Of a DNA stretch of 13,439 nt, positions 1 through 7,085 are shown in pieces (positions within the stretch are counted from its first letter, which is position 1; the number at the start of each line of letters is the position of its first letter). This DNA is from an uncultured Brevundimonas sp. (GTDB lineage Bacteria > Pseudomonadota > Alphaproteobacteria > Caulobacterales > Caulobacteraceae): positions 1 through 13,439 of the forward strand of contig NZ_CALTWS010000054.1 in NCBI RefSeq assembly GCF_943913055.1. The letters run 5' to 3'. The notes under the pieces are model-generated. The model worked only from the letters and a program-made list of their open reading frames with translations, had not been told where the DNA came from and made no database searches. The translations under genes were made by a program, and so were the position numbers.

Positions 1-1
1 G

Positions 2-946
2 AGACAGGTCGTCGCCGGGCGGTACCGCAAGGGTGCGCAATCTCTGATCGGGCCCGAGCTGTTTCCCTGGTGGCTGTTCGCGGTCAAGGCGGGCCTGATG
101 CTGATGGTGGCGATCCAGGTCATCGTGGCGGTCATCCATATCGTGACCGGCAGCAGCGATGCATCCGACGTCATTGGCCACGCCATCAGCGGCGTGATCG
201 AGGCCGGGCTGTTCATCATCGGCGCGGCGACCGTCGCCGGGGCCCTATTCGAACACTACGGCTATCGCCCCGGGTTCATGACGAACTGGCGGGTCAAGGA
301 TCTGCCGGTGTTCAATCTGTCGGACCCTGACCGCTGGAGCGAGACGCTGCAGGGCCGGTCGGGGCAGGCGGCGACGCCCGCAAAATCATCGAGTGGCCTG
401 TGGCGCGCTCAGGCCCTGAGGGGACGTTGGCCGGGCGGCGAGGCCGTGTTCAGCATCGTCGCCCTGCTGATCTTTATGTCCTGGTGGAGCGGCCTCTGGT
501 CCGTGTCGGGTCTGGAGACCATCGCGATCACCGATGGCCGGGCCCAGGTCTTCGCGTCCCCGATCTGGCAGGCGAACTTTGTGCCGATCATGCTGCTGGC
601 CATCGGGCAGCTGTGGATCGAGACGATCCGCCTGTTCCGGCCCCAGTGGGTCCGGTTCCGCGCGGGTCTGGAGGTCATCGCGTCCGGCGTGGCCTTGGCC
701 ATCGTCTGGACCATCTTCCAGTACGGTCACTGGTTTACCCTGACCGAGAACGGATCCTCCATGCGCATCGCCGGCGATTGGGTGCTGCTCGATTTCGATC
801 GGCTGCGGGCCATGAGCGACAGTACGCGTGATCTAGTCGGAGCCGGCAGCACCCTGTCCCTGATCTTGACCTGGGTCGGCGTGGCGGTGATGATCTCGCT
901 GGTCTTCTCGATCGGACGCCACCTGTGGCGGGTGGTGCGGGGTTGA
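2..946 (+). CDS. Polytopic membrane protein of unknown function (5' end cut off by window edge)
   Basis: The reading frame is open from the first bases of the window to a TGA at 944-946, giving 314 residues with no clear start, so the N-terminus lies outside. About six hydrophobic segments are visible: two near the start (around FPWWLFAVKAG and EAGLFIIGAATVAG), then four after a polar, Ser/Ala/Arg-rich linker at roughly residues 105-145. These four lie around SIVALLIFMSWW, FVPIMLLAIGQLW, ASGVALAIVWTIF and LILTWVGVAVMISLV. No catalytic motif is recognisable. The first in-frame ATG is at 98 (282 residues to the stop), but coding continues upstream in the same frame with typical composition, so 98 is probably internal. 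Similar membrane proteins in Caulobacterales often follow a small regulator gene and carry an N-terminal helical prefix domain; that cannot be tested here. No terminator is seen after it. Confidence 0.75.
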   Translation, partial: RQVVAGRYRKGAQSLIGPELFPWWLFAVKAGLMLMVAIQVIVAVIHIVTGSSDASDVIGHAISGVIEAGLFIIGAATVAGALFEHYGYRPGFMTNWRVKDLPVFNLSDPDRWSETLQGRSGQAATPAKSSSGLWRAQALRGRWPGGEAVFSIVALLIFMSWWSGLWSVSGLETIAITDGRAQVFASPIWQANFVPIMLLAIGQLWIETIRLFRPQWVRFRAGLEVIASGVALAIVWTIFQYGHWFTLTENGSSMRIAGDWVLLDFDRLRAMSDSTRDLVGAGSTLSLILTWVGVAVMISLVFSIGRHLWRVVRG

Positions 947-1010
947 GCTCCCCCACCGCCATGTCCGAAAACCGCGAGACTTTTGGCTGGGCCGGTCGCA
1001 TTCTGGCGGC

Positions 1011-2117
1011 ATGGATAATGTTGTCGCCCCTCTGGATCAGGACGCCTGCTATCGCGCGGTGCTGACGCGCGATGCGCGGTTCGACGGGCGGTTCTTCGGC
1101 TGCGTGAAGACCACCGGCATCTACTGCCGTCCGGTCTGTCCGGCCCGAACGCCGCGGCGCGAGAACATGACCTTCGTCGCCAGCGCGGCGGCGGCTGAGG
1201 AGGCGGGCTTTCGCGCCTGTCTGCGTTGTCGCCCGGAGACGGCACCCGACATGGGAGCGTGGCGCGGCACCTCCAATACCGTCAGCCGGGCCCTGGCCCT
1301 GATCGAGGCGGGGGCGCTGGACGACGGCACTCTGGAGCAAATGGCCGAGCGGCTGGGCGTCGGAGAGCGCCATCTGCGCCGTCTGTTTCGACAGCATCTG
1401 GGAGCCGCCCCGGTCAGCGTGGCCCAGACCCGGCGCGTGCTTCTGGCCAAGTCCCTGATCCATCAGACAGACCTGACCATGGCCGAGGTGGCCCTGGCCT
1501 CGGGCTTCGGCAGCGTGCGCCGGTTCAATGAGACGTTTCAAGCCCTGTATGACCGTCCGCCCTCCAGCCTGCGACGCCACGGCGCGCGCATGAGTGATGA
1601 CGGGATCCGGCTGAGCCTGCCCTATCGGCCACCTTATGACTGGGAGGCGATGCTGAAGGCCTTGCGGACGCGGGGCGACACGGTCGATGGGGCAGGTTGG
1701 TCTAGACCGCTCGCGCAGGCGACCGACGGTGCCGAGGGGCAGGTTTCGGTTCGGCCCCTTGAACCAGATCGCGTCGAGGTGCGACTTGAAGTCAGCGATC
1801 TGCGGGCCGTGCCTGCGGTTCTGGCCCGCGTGCGCCGCGTCTTCGACCTGTCGGCCGACCCAGAGGCGATCGGCCGTGACCTGTCGCACGATCCGGTTTT
1901 GGCACCATTGGTTCTGCAGCGAGCGGGCCTGCGCCTGCCGGGCCACTGGATCGACGACGACATCGACCCGCCCAGCGACCGTCTGCACGACGAAACCCTG
2001 CTAACGCGCGCTGAGACCTGGCGACCCTGGCGCGCCTACGGCGAGTTGCACCTGAGCATGGCGGGACTGGCCGCTGCCGACCTCTTGGAGAGTGACGATG
2101 TCAAAGACGCCGCCTGA
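1011..2117 (+). CDS. ada: Ada-type methylation-responsive regulator with a truncated AlkA glycosylase module
   Basis: The predicted product has 368 residues. The N-terminal zinc domain has the four Ada cysteines C39, C43, C70 and C73. In the family, the first of these takes a methyl group from DNA phosphotriesters and turns the protein into a transcription activator. Residues about 85-190 form an AraC-type double helix-turn-helix. Residues about 198-312 match the AlkA N-terminal domain (LPYRPPYDW, RDLSHDPVLAPL). In family members the AlkA helix-hairpin-helix glycosylase core with its catalytic aspartate follows. Here the chain jumps from PGHW (residue 313) to the tail motif RAETWRPWRAYGELHL (333-348), so about 120 residues appear to be missing while the frame stays open. 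It probably still senses damage and regulates, but should lack 3-methyladenine glycosylase activity. The start ATG at 1011 has only a weak ribosome site. The 3' end overlaps ogt by 20 bases, suggesting co-translation. Confidence 0.88.
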   Translation: MDNVVAPLDQDACYRAVLTRDARFDGRFFGCVKTTGIYCRPVCPARTPRRENMTFVASAAAAEEAGFRACLRCRPETAPDMGAWRGTSNTVSRALALIEAGALDDGTLEQMAERLGVGERHLRRLFRQHLGAAPVSVAQTRRVLLAKSLIHQTDLTMAEVALASGFGSVRRFNETFQALYDRPPSSLRRHGARMSDDGIRLSLPYRPPYDWEAMLKALRTRGDTVDGAGWSRPLAQATDGAEGQVSVRPLEPDRVEVRLEVSDLRAVPAVLARVRRVFDLSADPEAIGRDLSHDPVLAPLVLQRAGLRLPGHWIDDDIDPPSDRLHDETLLTRAETWRPWRAYGELHLSMAGLAAADLLESDDVKDAA

Positions 2118-2625
2118 AACGCTCACGCTCGACCGCATCGACACGCCGGTCGGGCAGGTCCTGCTGGTCACCGATGCGGACGGGGTCGTGCGAGCGCTCG
2201 ATTTCCATGATTTCGAACCGCGCATGATGCGGCTGCTCGCCCGGCATTGCGGGGCCTTCGAACTGGTGGAAGGTAAGGCACCTGCCGAGATTCGCGATGC
2301 CGTCCTGACCTATTTGAGCGGCGACGCCAGAGCTTTGGAGCAGGTGAAGACCCGCACGGCCGGCACGGCATTTCAGCGCGCCGTCTGGTCGGCCTTACGC
2401 GCCATTCCCCCCGGCCAGACCCGCACCTATGCCCAGATCGCCCAAGCCGTGGGCTCACCCCGCGCCGTGCGGGCGACCGGCATGGCCAATGGCCAGAACC
2501 CCATCGCCCTGATCGTGCCCTGCCACCGTGTCATCGGTGCGAATGGGACGCTCACCGGTTATGCTGGAGGTGTCGAGCGCAAGCGTTGGCTTCTGGCGCA
2601 TGAGGCGGCGTCACAAAATCCTTGA
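2098..2625 (+). CDS. ogt: Methylated-DNA--[protein]-cysteine S-methyltransferase (O6-methylguanine repair)
   Basis: This 175-residue protein transfers the methyl group from O6-methylguanine in DNA to its own cysteine, a one-use suicide repair reaction. The active-site motif PCHRV lies at residues 141-145 with nucleophile C142. It is preceded by the recognition-helix region RAVRATGMANGQNPIALIV and followed by GYAGGVERKRWLLAHE, all typical of the Ogt/Ada C-terminal family. The N-terminal ~85 residues form the more variable methyltransferase ribonuclease-like domain. ATG at 2098 is chosen because GGAG at 2087-2090 sits 7 bases upstream. A GTG at 2092 is in frame but would be too close to that site. 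It starts inside the last codons of ada, so the two are probably one transcript. The upstream Ada protein has no methyltransferase domain of its own, so this gene supplies that activity. Confidence 0.95.
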   Translation: MSKTPPETLTLDRIDTPVGQVLLVTDADGVVRALDFHDFEPRMMRLLARHCGAFELVEGKAPAEIRDAVLTYLSGDARALEQVKTRTAGTAFQRAVWSALRAIPPGQTRTYAQIAQAVGSPRAVRATGMANGQNPIALIVPCHRVIGANGTLTGYAGGVERKRWLLAHEAASQNP

Positions 2626-2656
2626 TTCCCCCACCATGAAGCCTACATTGCCACCA

Positions 2657-2679
2657 CTTATGCTAAATATGAGCATAAG
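2657..2679. promoter_or_regulatory. Perfect inverted repeat upstream of nadA, candidate operator for the NAD operon
   Basis: CTTATGCT (2657-2664) and AGCATAAG (2672-2679) are exact reverse complements around a 7-base centre, AAATATG. The repeat lies 17 bases before the nadA start. NAD biosynthesis operons in alphaproteobacteria are known to be controlled by repressors such as NadQ and NrtR, which bind palindromes upstream of nad genes. I cannot confirm from memory that this sequence is the NadQ motif, so the regulator is inferred. Confidence 0.6.
2662..2669 (+). promoter_or_regulatory. Candidate -10 element of the nad operon promoter, overlapping the operator
   Basis: GCTAAATA matches seven of eight positions of the Caulobacter housekeeping-sigma -10 consensus GCTANAWC. 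It lies inside the 2657-2679 palindrome, so a bound repressor would block it. A start site near 2676 would give a leader of about 20 bases containing the ribosome site. No convincing -35 is seen at the expected distance; the nearest TTG (2648) is too close. Confidence 0.35.
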
Positions 2680-2696
2680 CCCGCAAGGAGGCGGAT

Positions 2697-3776
2697 ATGG
2701 CGGACGGTATGTTTGGACTGTCGGACGAACTGGCGCGTGAAACCGCACCCGTCTGGGCCAAGGTCAAGGACCATGTCACGCCGATGGAGTGGCCCGCCCA
2801 GGCTGCATTGATCTACGAGATCAACCAGCTGAAGCGCGAGCGGGACGCGGTCATCCTGGCACACAACTATATGACGCCCGAGATCTTCCATGGCGTGGGT
2901 GACTATGTCGGCGACAGCCTAGGCCTTGCCAAGGAGGCGGCGCGCTCGACGGCAAAGATCATCGTCCAGGCTGGTGTGCACTTCATGGCCGAGACGTCCA
3001 AGATCCTGTCGACGGACAAGATGGTGCTGATCCCCGACCTGCGCGCGGGGTGCTCGCTGGCGGCGTCGATCACCGGGGCGGACGTGCGACTGATCAAGCA
3101 GCGCTATCCGGGCCTGCCGGTCGTCACCTATGTGAACACCACCGCCGATGTGAAGGCCGAGACCGACATCTGCTGTACATCCGCCAATGCCGTTCAGGTG
3201 GTCGAATGGGCGGCAAAGGAATGGGGCGTCGACCGCGTCATCCTGATCCCCGATGAGTTCCTGGCGCGCAATGTGGCGGCCCAGACGACAGTCGGCATCA
3301 TCGCCTGGCAGGGACGTTGCGAGGTGCACGAGCGGTTCACCGCCGATGATATCGCGGACATGCGCGCCGCCTATCCCGGTGCCGAAATCCTGGCCCACCC
3401 GGAATGCCCGGAAGAGGTGCTGTCCGCCGCCGACTTCGCCGGCTCGACCGCCGCCATGACCGACTATGTCATGCAGCGTCAGCCAAAACAGGTCGTGCTG
3501 ATCACCGAATGCTCCATGGCATCGAACATCAAGGGTGACGTGCCCGGCGTAGACTTCATCGGACCATGCAACATGTGCCCGCACATGAAGCGGATCACGC
3601 TGGAGAACATCCGCGATTGCCTGCTGAACCTGCAGTTCGAGGTGACGGTGCCGGATGACATGGCCGAGCGCGCGCGTTTGGCGGTGCAGCGGATGGTCGA
3701 TCTGCCGCCGCCGGTGGTGCCCGCTCGCTACGACCTGTTCAAGGCACGCCATCATGTGGCGGTGGAGCTGATCTGA
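2697..3776 (+). CDS. nadA: Quinolinate synthase
   Basis: The 359-residue product condenses iminoaspartate with dihydroxyacetone phosphate to quinolinate, the second step of de novo NAD synthesis, using an oxygen-sensitive [4Fe-4S] cluster. Family signatures seen are ILAHNYMTPEI (residues 53-63), GDSLGLAKEA (72-81), AGCSLA (C119), YVNTTADVKAETDICCTS, GRCEVHE (C208), ITECSMASNI and GPCNMCPHMKRITLENI (C291, C294). The cluster ligands are expected to be C119, C208 and one of C291/C294, most likely C294. Length is normal for the family. The start at 2697 has a near-perfect ribosome site, AAGGAGG at 2685-2691, five bases upstream. It is the first gene of the nadA-protease-nadB-nadC run and carries the candidate operator just upstream. 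Confidence 0.98.
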   Translation: MADGMFGLSDELARETAPVWAKVKDHVTPMEWPAQAALIYEINQLKRERDAVILAHNYMTPEIFHGVGDYVGDSLGLAKEAARSTAKIIVQAGVHFMAETSKILSTDKMVLIPDLRAGCSLAASITGADVRLIKQRYPGLPVVTYVNTTADVKAETDICCTSANAVQVVEWAAKEWGVDRVILIPDEFLARNVAAQTTVGIIAWQGRCEVHERFTADDIADMRAAYPGAEILAHPECPEEVLSAADFAGSTAAMTDYVMQRQPKQVVLITECSMASNIKGDVPGVDFIGPCNMCPHMKRITLENIRDCLLNLQFEVTVPDDMAERARLAVQRMVDLPPPVVPARYDLFKARHHVAVELI

Positions 3777-3843
3777 TGCGGCGGGTGAGGCCGATCGTCA
3801 GGGGTGGCTTGCGGTCGGTTCGCGCAAGGGCCAGTTCGCAGCC

Positions 3844-4698
3844 ATGACCGACACCAACACCCCCCGCCCGCGCGGCCCGTGGGACCCGCGCCCTGACGAG
3901 CCGAAGGCCGTCGAAACGCCTGCGCCTGCTCCGCGCGGTGCCGTCGAGGCACCGCTGGACAAGGGTCAGCATCCCGCCTGGGCCCTGATCTCGACGCTGC
4001 TGCTGGGTGGTTTCATCTGGTGGGTCAGCGGCAGCTGGGTCGTGGCACTGGCGGCGATCTTCGGCCTGTTCGTGCACGAATACGGGCATGTGCTGGCCAT
4101 GAACGCCGTCGGCATGGGCCCGGCCCGCATCTACATCATCCCCTTCCTGGGCGGGCTGGCCAAGGGCCAGCGCATGCCGGCCAGCGAATGGCACGGCGTG
4201 CTGGTGTCTCTGGCAGGGCCGGCGTTTGGCCTGTTTGCCGCCATCCCGTTCTTTGCCCTCTATCTGACCGTTGGAGGGGCCGAATGGCTGTTGGCGGCGA
4301 CGGTGATCGCGGCCATCAACCTGGTCAATCTGGCTCCGGCCCCGCCTCTTGATGGCTCCAAGGCGATCGGCCCGGTCCTGGCCCGCATTCATCCCATGCT
4401 GGAGCGGGTGGCCATGATCGCGGTGGGGGCTCTGGTTGTCTACTGGGGCTTTGTGACGGGCCGCTGGATTCTGGCCGCCTTCCTCGCCATTGCCCTGTAC
4501 GGCCACCTGCGTCGCGGGGCGTGGCGTCCGGAGGGCCGTCAGCTGACGGTCAAGGAAGCCGTGATGAGTGTGGGCTTGTTCCTCGCCACCGGCGTAGCGT
4601 GCGCTGCTGTCGGCGTTGCGGCTCTGATGCCGCTGGCCGAAGGCTCGCTGCCTGAGGCCCTGCGCATCGCCGGGTCCTATCTGGGCATCCGCAGTTGA
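3844..4698 (+). CDS. M50 (site-2 protease family) membrane metalloprotease in the nad operon
   Basis: The 284-residue membrane protein has the zinc-protease motif HEYGH (H78, E79, H82) at the end of a hydrophobic segment, and a second metal-ligand motif NLAPAPPLDG (D170) about 90 residues later. That is the layout of M50/site-2 proteases, which cut substrates within or near the membrane. The first ~45 residues are Pro/Arg-rich, polar and probably cytoplasmic. Further membrane segments lie around 46-77, 118-142, 147-165, 188-205, 208-220 and 240-265. No PDZ or CBS domain is visible. ATG 3844 is 67 bases after nadA; its ribosome site is weak and no other in-frame start is apparent. The 3' end shares bases with the nadB start (TTGA, 4695-4698), so it is most likely translated with nadB. 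Substrate unknown; none of the neighbours is an obvious anti-sigma factor. Confidence 0.88.
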   Translation: MTDTNTPRPRGPWDPRPDEPKAVETPAPAPRGAVEAPLDKGQHPAWALISTLLLGGFIWWVSGSWVVALAAIFGLFVHEYGHVLAMNAVGMGPARIYIIPFLGGLAKGQRMPASEWHGVLVSLAGPAFGLFAAIPFFALYLTVGGAEWLLAATVIAAINLVNLAPAPPLDGSKAIGPVLARIHPMLERVAMIAVGALVVYWGFVTGRWILAAFLAIALYGHLRRGAWRPEGRQLTVKEAVMSVGLFLATGVACAAVGVAALMPLAEGSLPEALRIAGSYLGIRS

Positions 4699-6206
4699 GC
4701 CGCATCCACCACGACGGGCCTCTGGTTATCGGCGGGGGGCTGGCGGGCTTGTCGGTTGCGCTGGAGGCCGGCCCGCGTCCGGTGCTGGTCGTCACGCCCG
4801 CGCCTCTGCTTCAGGCATCGTCCTCGGCCTGGGCCCAGGGTGGGATGGCGGCGGCCCTGTCGTTCAGCGACACGCCGGGCCTGCATGCGGCCGACACGCG
4901 TGATGCCGGGGCCGGTTTGGTGGAGCCTGAGGCCGTCCGCCTGCTGACCGAAGACGGCCGCGCCACGGTCGAATGGCTGGCCGCCCTCGGGGCTCCCTTC
5001 GACCGCGACGCCGATGGCGATTTCGCCGTCAGTCTGGAAGCAGCGCACTCCAGGGCCCGTGTCGCGCGCGTCGGCGGCGATGGAGCCGGGCGGGCGATCC
5101 TGTCGGCCCTGGTAACCTCTGTTCGCGCCGCACCGCATGTGACGGTCTGGGAGGATGCTCGACTGCGCGGCCTCATCCAGGATGCATCCGGCCGGGTGCG
5201 CGGGGCCCTGATCGAACGGACTGGGGGCAGGCAGGTCGAGGTTCTGGCCCCTGCCGTGGTACTGGCCACAGGCGGGGCAGGGGGGCTATTCGCCCGAACC
5301 ACCACGCCCGCCGCCCTGCTGGGCGAAGGTCTGGCTTTGGCCTGGAAAGCGGGGGCCGAGATCGTCGATCCGGAGTTCGTTCAGTTTCACCCCACCGCCA
5401 TGGATGTGGGTCTGGACCCCATGCCGCTGGCTACGGAGGCTCTGCGCGGCGAGGGTGCTCGCCTGATCGACCGGCATGGCGACTACCTTCTGGGGCCAGA
5501 GGCCGATGCGGACTTGAAGCCCAGGGACATCGTCGCTCGCGCCGTCCATCTGGCGGTGGTCGAGGGACGCGGCGCGTTTCTGGATGCACGCATCGCTATC
5601 GGCGAGCATTTCCCGACCGAGTTTCCCGCCGTTTTCGCAGCCTGCATGCGGGCCGGTATCGACCCGCGTGTAAGCCCGATCCCGGTCGCCCCGGCGGCTC
5701 ACTATCACATGGGCGGGATCGCGGCGGGTCCGGATGGGCATACGACCCTTGCGGGTCTCTATGCGGTCGGAGAGTGTGCCTCGACCGGGGTGCATGGTGC
5801 GAACCGGCTGGCATCCAACTCCCTGCTCGAAGCGGCATCCTTCGGGCGCAGGACCGGGCGTGCGGCGGCGACCGAGACGGTCCACGACGGCCCTGTGATC
5901 GTACCGCCTGCGCTGGCTGATATGCCAACGGAGGCCTTGGCCCGCCTTCGCGTGGTGATGAGCGACGACGTCGGCGTCGTGCGCGATGAGACGGGCCTGA
6001 CCCGCGCCCTTGCCGCCATGGCCGACCTAGAAACCGAGACACCTGACGCCCTGCCTCTGCTGACGGCCCGGCTGATCGCGGCCTCGGCTATGGCGCGCCA
6101 TGAAAGCCGGGGTGGGCACTATCGGTCGGACTATCCCGACACCCTTCCCGAACCTGTGCACACCCGGCTGGTCAAACCGGTCGAGGTGCCGATGGCCGCC
6201 GAGTGA
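4695..6206 (+). CDS. nadB: L-aspartate oxidase (TTG start)
   Basis: The 503-residue FAD enzyme oxidises L-aspartate to iminoaspartate, the first step of de novo NAD synthesis and the substrate of NadA. The nucleotide-binding motif VIGGGLAGLS is at residues 11-20. Other succinate dehydrogenase/aspartate oxidase landmarks are ATGGAGGLF (191-199), FVQFHPTAM (H232), TEALRGEGARL (T248), R282, HYHMGGI (336-342), GLYAVGECASTGVHGANRLASNSLLEA (R371) and ESRGGHYRSDYP near the C-terminus. H232, T248, R282, an H336/H338 residue and R371 appear to correspond to substrate-binding residues of the E. coli enzyme. No ATG or GTG precedes the FAD motif in frame at a sensible distance, so the TTG at 4695 is the likely start. 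It overlaps the protease stop in TTGA and lacks a strong ribosome site, which suggests translational coupling. Confidence 0.97.
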   Translation: MSRIHHDGPLVIGGGLAGLSVALEAGPRPVLVVTPAPLLQASSSAWAQGGMAAALSFSDTPGLHAADTRDAGAGLVEPEAVRLLTEDGRATVEWLAALGAPFDRDADGDFAVSLEAAHSRARVARVGGDGAGRAILSALVTSVRAAPHVTVWEDARLRGLIQDASGRVRGALIERTGGRQVEVLAPAVVLATGGAGGLFARTTTPAALLGEGLALAWKAGAEIVDPEFVQFHPTAMDVGLDPMPLATEALRGEGARLIDRHGDYLLGPEADADLKPRDIVARAVHLAVVEGRGAFLDARIAIGEHFPTEFPAVFAACMRAGIDPRVSPIPVAPAAHYHMGGIAAGPDGHTTLAGLYAVGECASTGVHGANRLASNSLLEAASFGRRTGRAAATETVHDGPVIVPPALADMPTEALARLRVVMSDDVGVVRDETGLTRALAAMADLETETPDALPLLTARLIAASAMARHESRGGHYRSDYPDTLPEPVHTRLVKPVEVPMAAE

Positions 6207-6208
6207 CC

Positions 6209-7078
6209 ATGATCCGCACCCTTCCCGACCTGTTGATTGAACCCATCGTCCGCATGGCCTTGGCCGAGGATCTGGGGCGGGCGGGCGACGTCACGGCCAT
6301 GGCCTGCATCCCCGAGGGCGCGCGCATGCGGGCCGATTTCGTGGCGCGAAAGCCGGGTGTTTTGGCGGGTCTTTCGTGCGTGCGGCTGGCCGTCCTGGCC
6401 ATGGACCCCAAGGCGACGATCACATTGAAACGATCGGACGGCGATGCCTTCGATGCCGGTACGGTTCTGGCCGAGGTAGAGGCCGATGCCCGCGCCTTCC
6501 TCTCTGCGGAGCGGACGGCGCTGAACCTGCTGGGTCGTCTGTGCGGCATCGCCACCCTGACGCGGCGTTATGTGCAGGCGGTCGAAGGCACCCGCGCCCG
6601 TATCGCCGATACCCGCAAGACGACACCCGGTCTTCGCGCCCTGGAGAAACATGCGGTGCTGTGCGGCGGCGGGGTCAATCACCGCTTCGGTCTGGATGAT
6701 GCCATCCTGATCAAGGACAACCACGTCGTGGTCTGCGGCGGCGTGGTGCCTGCCGTGCAGGCAGCACGCGCCTCGGTCGGGCATTTGATGAAGGTCGAGA
6801 TCGAGGTGGACGGGCTGGACCAGCTGGATCAGCTGCTTGCTCTGATCGATCAGGGCAATGGCCCGGACGTGATCATGCTGGACAACTTCGACCTGCCCAT
6901 GCTGCGCGAGGCTGTGGCCCGGACCGCCGGGCGGGTGACGCTGGAGGCGTCAGGCGGCGTCAACCTGGAGACGGTCCGCGGTATCGCCGAGACGGGCGTG
7001 GACGTGATCTCGGTCGGGGCCCTGACCCACTCCGCGCCGTCGCTGGATATTGGTCTGGACGCTCGTATCGCGTCCTGA
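6209..7078 (+). CDS. nadC: Nicotinate-nucleotide pyrophosphorylase (quinolinate phosphoribosyltransferase)
   Basis: The 289-residue product joins quinolinate to phosphoribosyl pyrophosphate with loss of CO2, giving nicotinate mononucleotide and completing the de novo branch. Family motifs are AEDLGRAGDVT (19-29), ERTALNLLGRLCGIAT (101-116), ARIADTRKTTPGLR (130-143), GGGVNHRFGLDDAILIKDNHV (153-173), KVEIEVDG (195-202), VIMLDNF (221-227) and LEASGGVN (245-252). Conserved Arg, Lys and Glu/Asp residues line the active site. ATG at 6209 is two bases past the nadB stop. A GTG at 6203 overlaps that stop (GTGA) and would add two residues; the sequence does not decide between them. Last gene of the nad run. 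Its stop is seven bases from the stop of the convergent hydrolase gene, with no clear terminator between. Confidence 0.97.
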   Translation: MIRTLPDLLIEPIVRMALAEDLGRAGDVTAMACIPEGARMRADFVARKPGVLAGLSCVRLAVLAMDPKATITLKRSDGDAFDAGTVLAEVEADARAFLSAERTALNLLGRLCGIATLTRRYVQAVEGTRARIADTRKTTPGLRALEKHAVLCGGGVNHRFGLDDAILIKDNHVVVCGGVVPAVQAARASVGHLMKVEIEVDGLDQLDQLLALIDQGNGPDVIMLDNFDLPMLREAVARTAGRVTLEASGGVNLETVRGIAETGVDVISVGALTHSAPSLDIGLDARIAS

Positions 7079-7085
7079 AGCCGGA

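Noticed and set aside
961..1065. 34-codon open frame (start ATG 961) overlapping the start of ada
   Set aside because: It has no ribosome site, overlaps ada in another frame and has no recognisable feature. A leader peptide cannot be excluded, but nothing supports it.
735..1988. Minus-strand open frame of about 417 codons
   Set aside because: It is antisense to ada and has no recognisable domain; the plus strand carries clear zinc-domain and HTH motifs.
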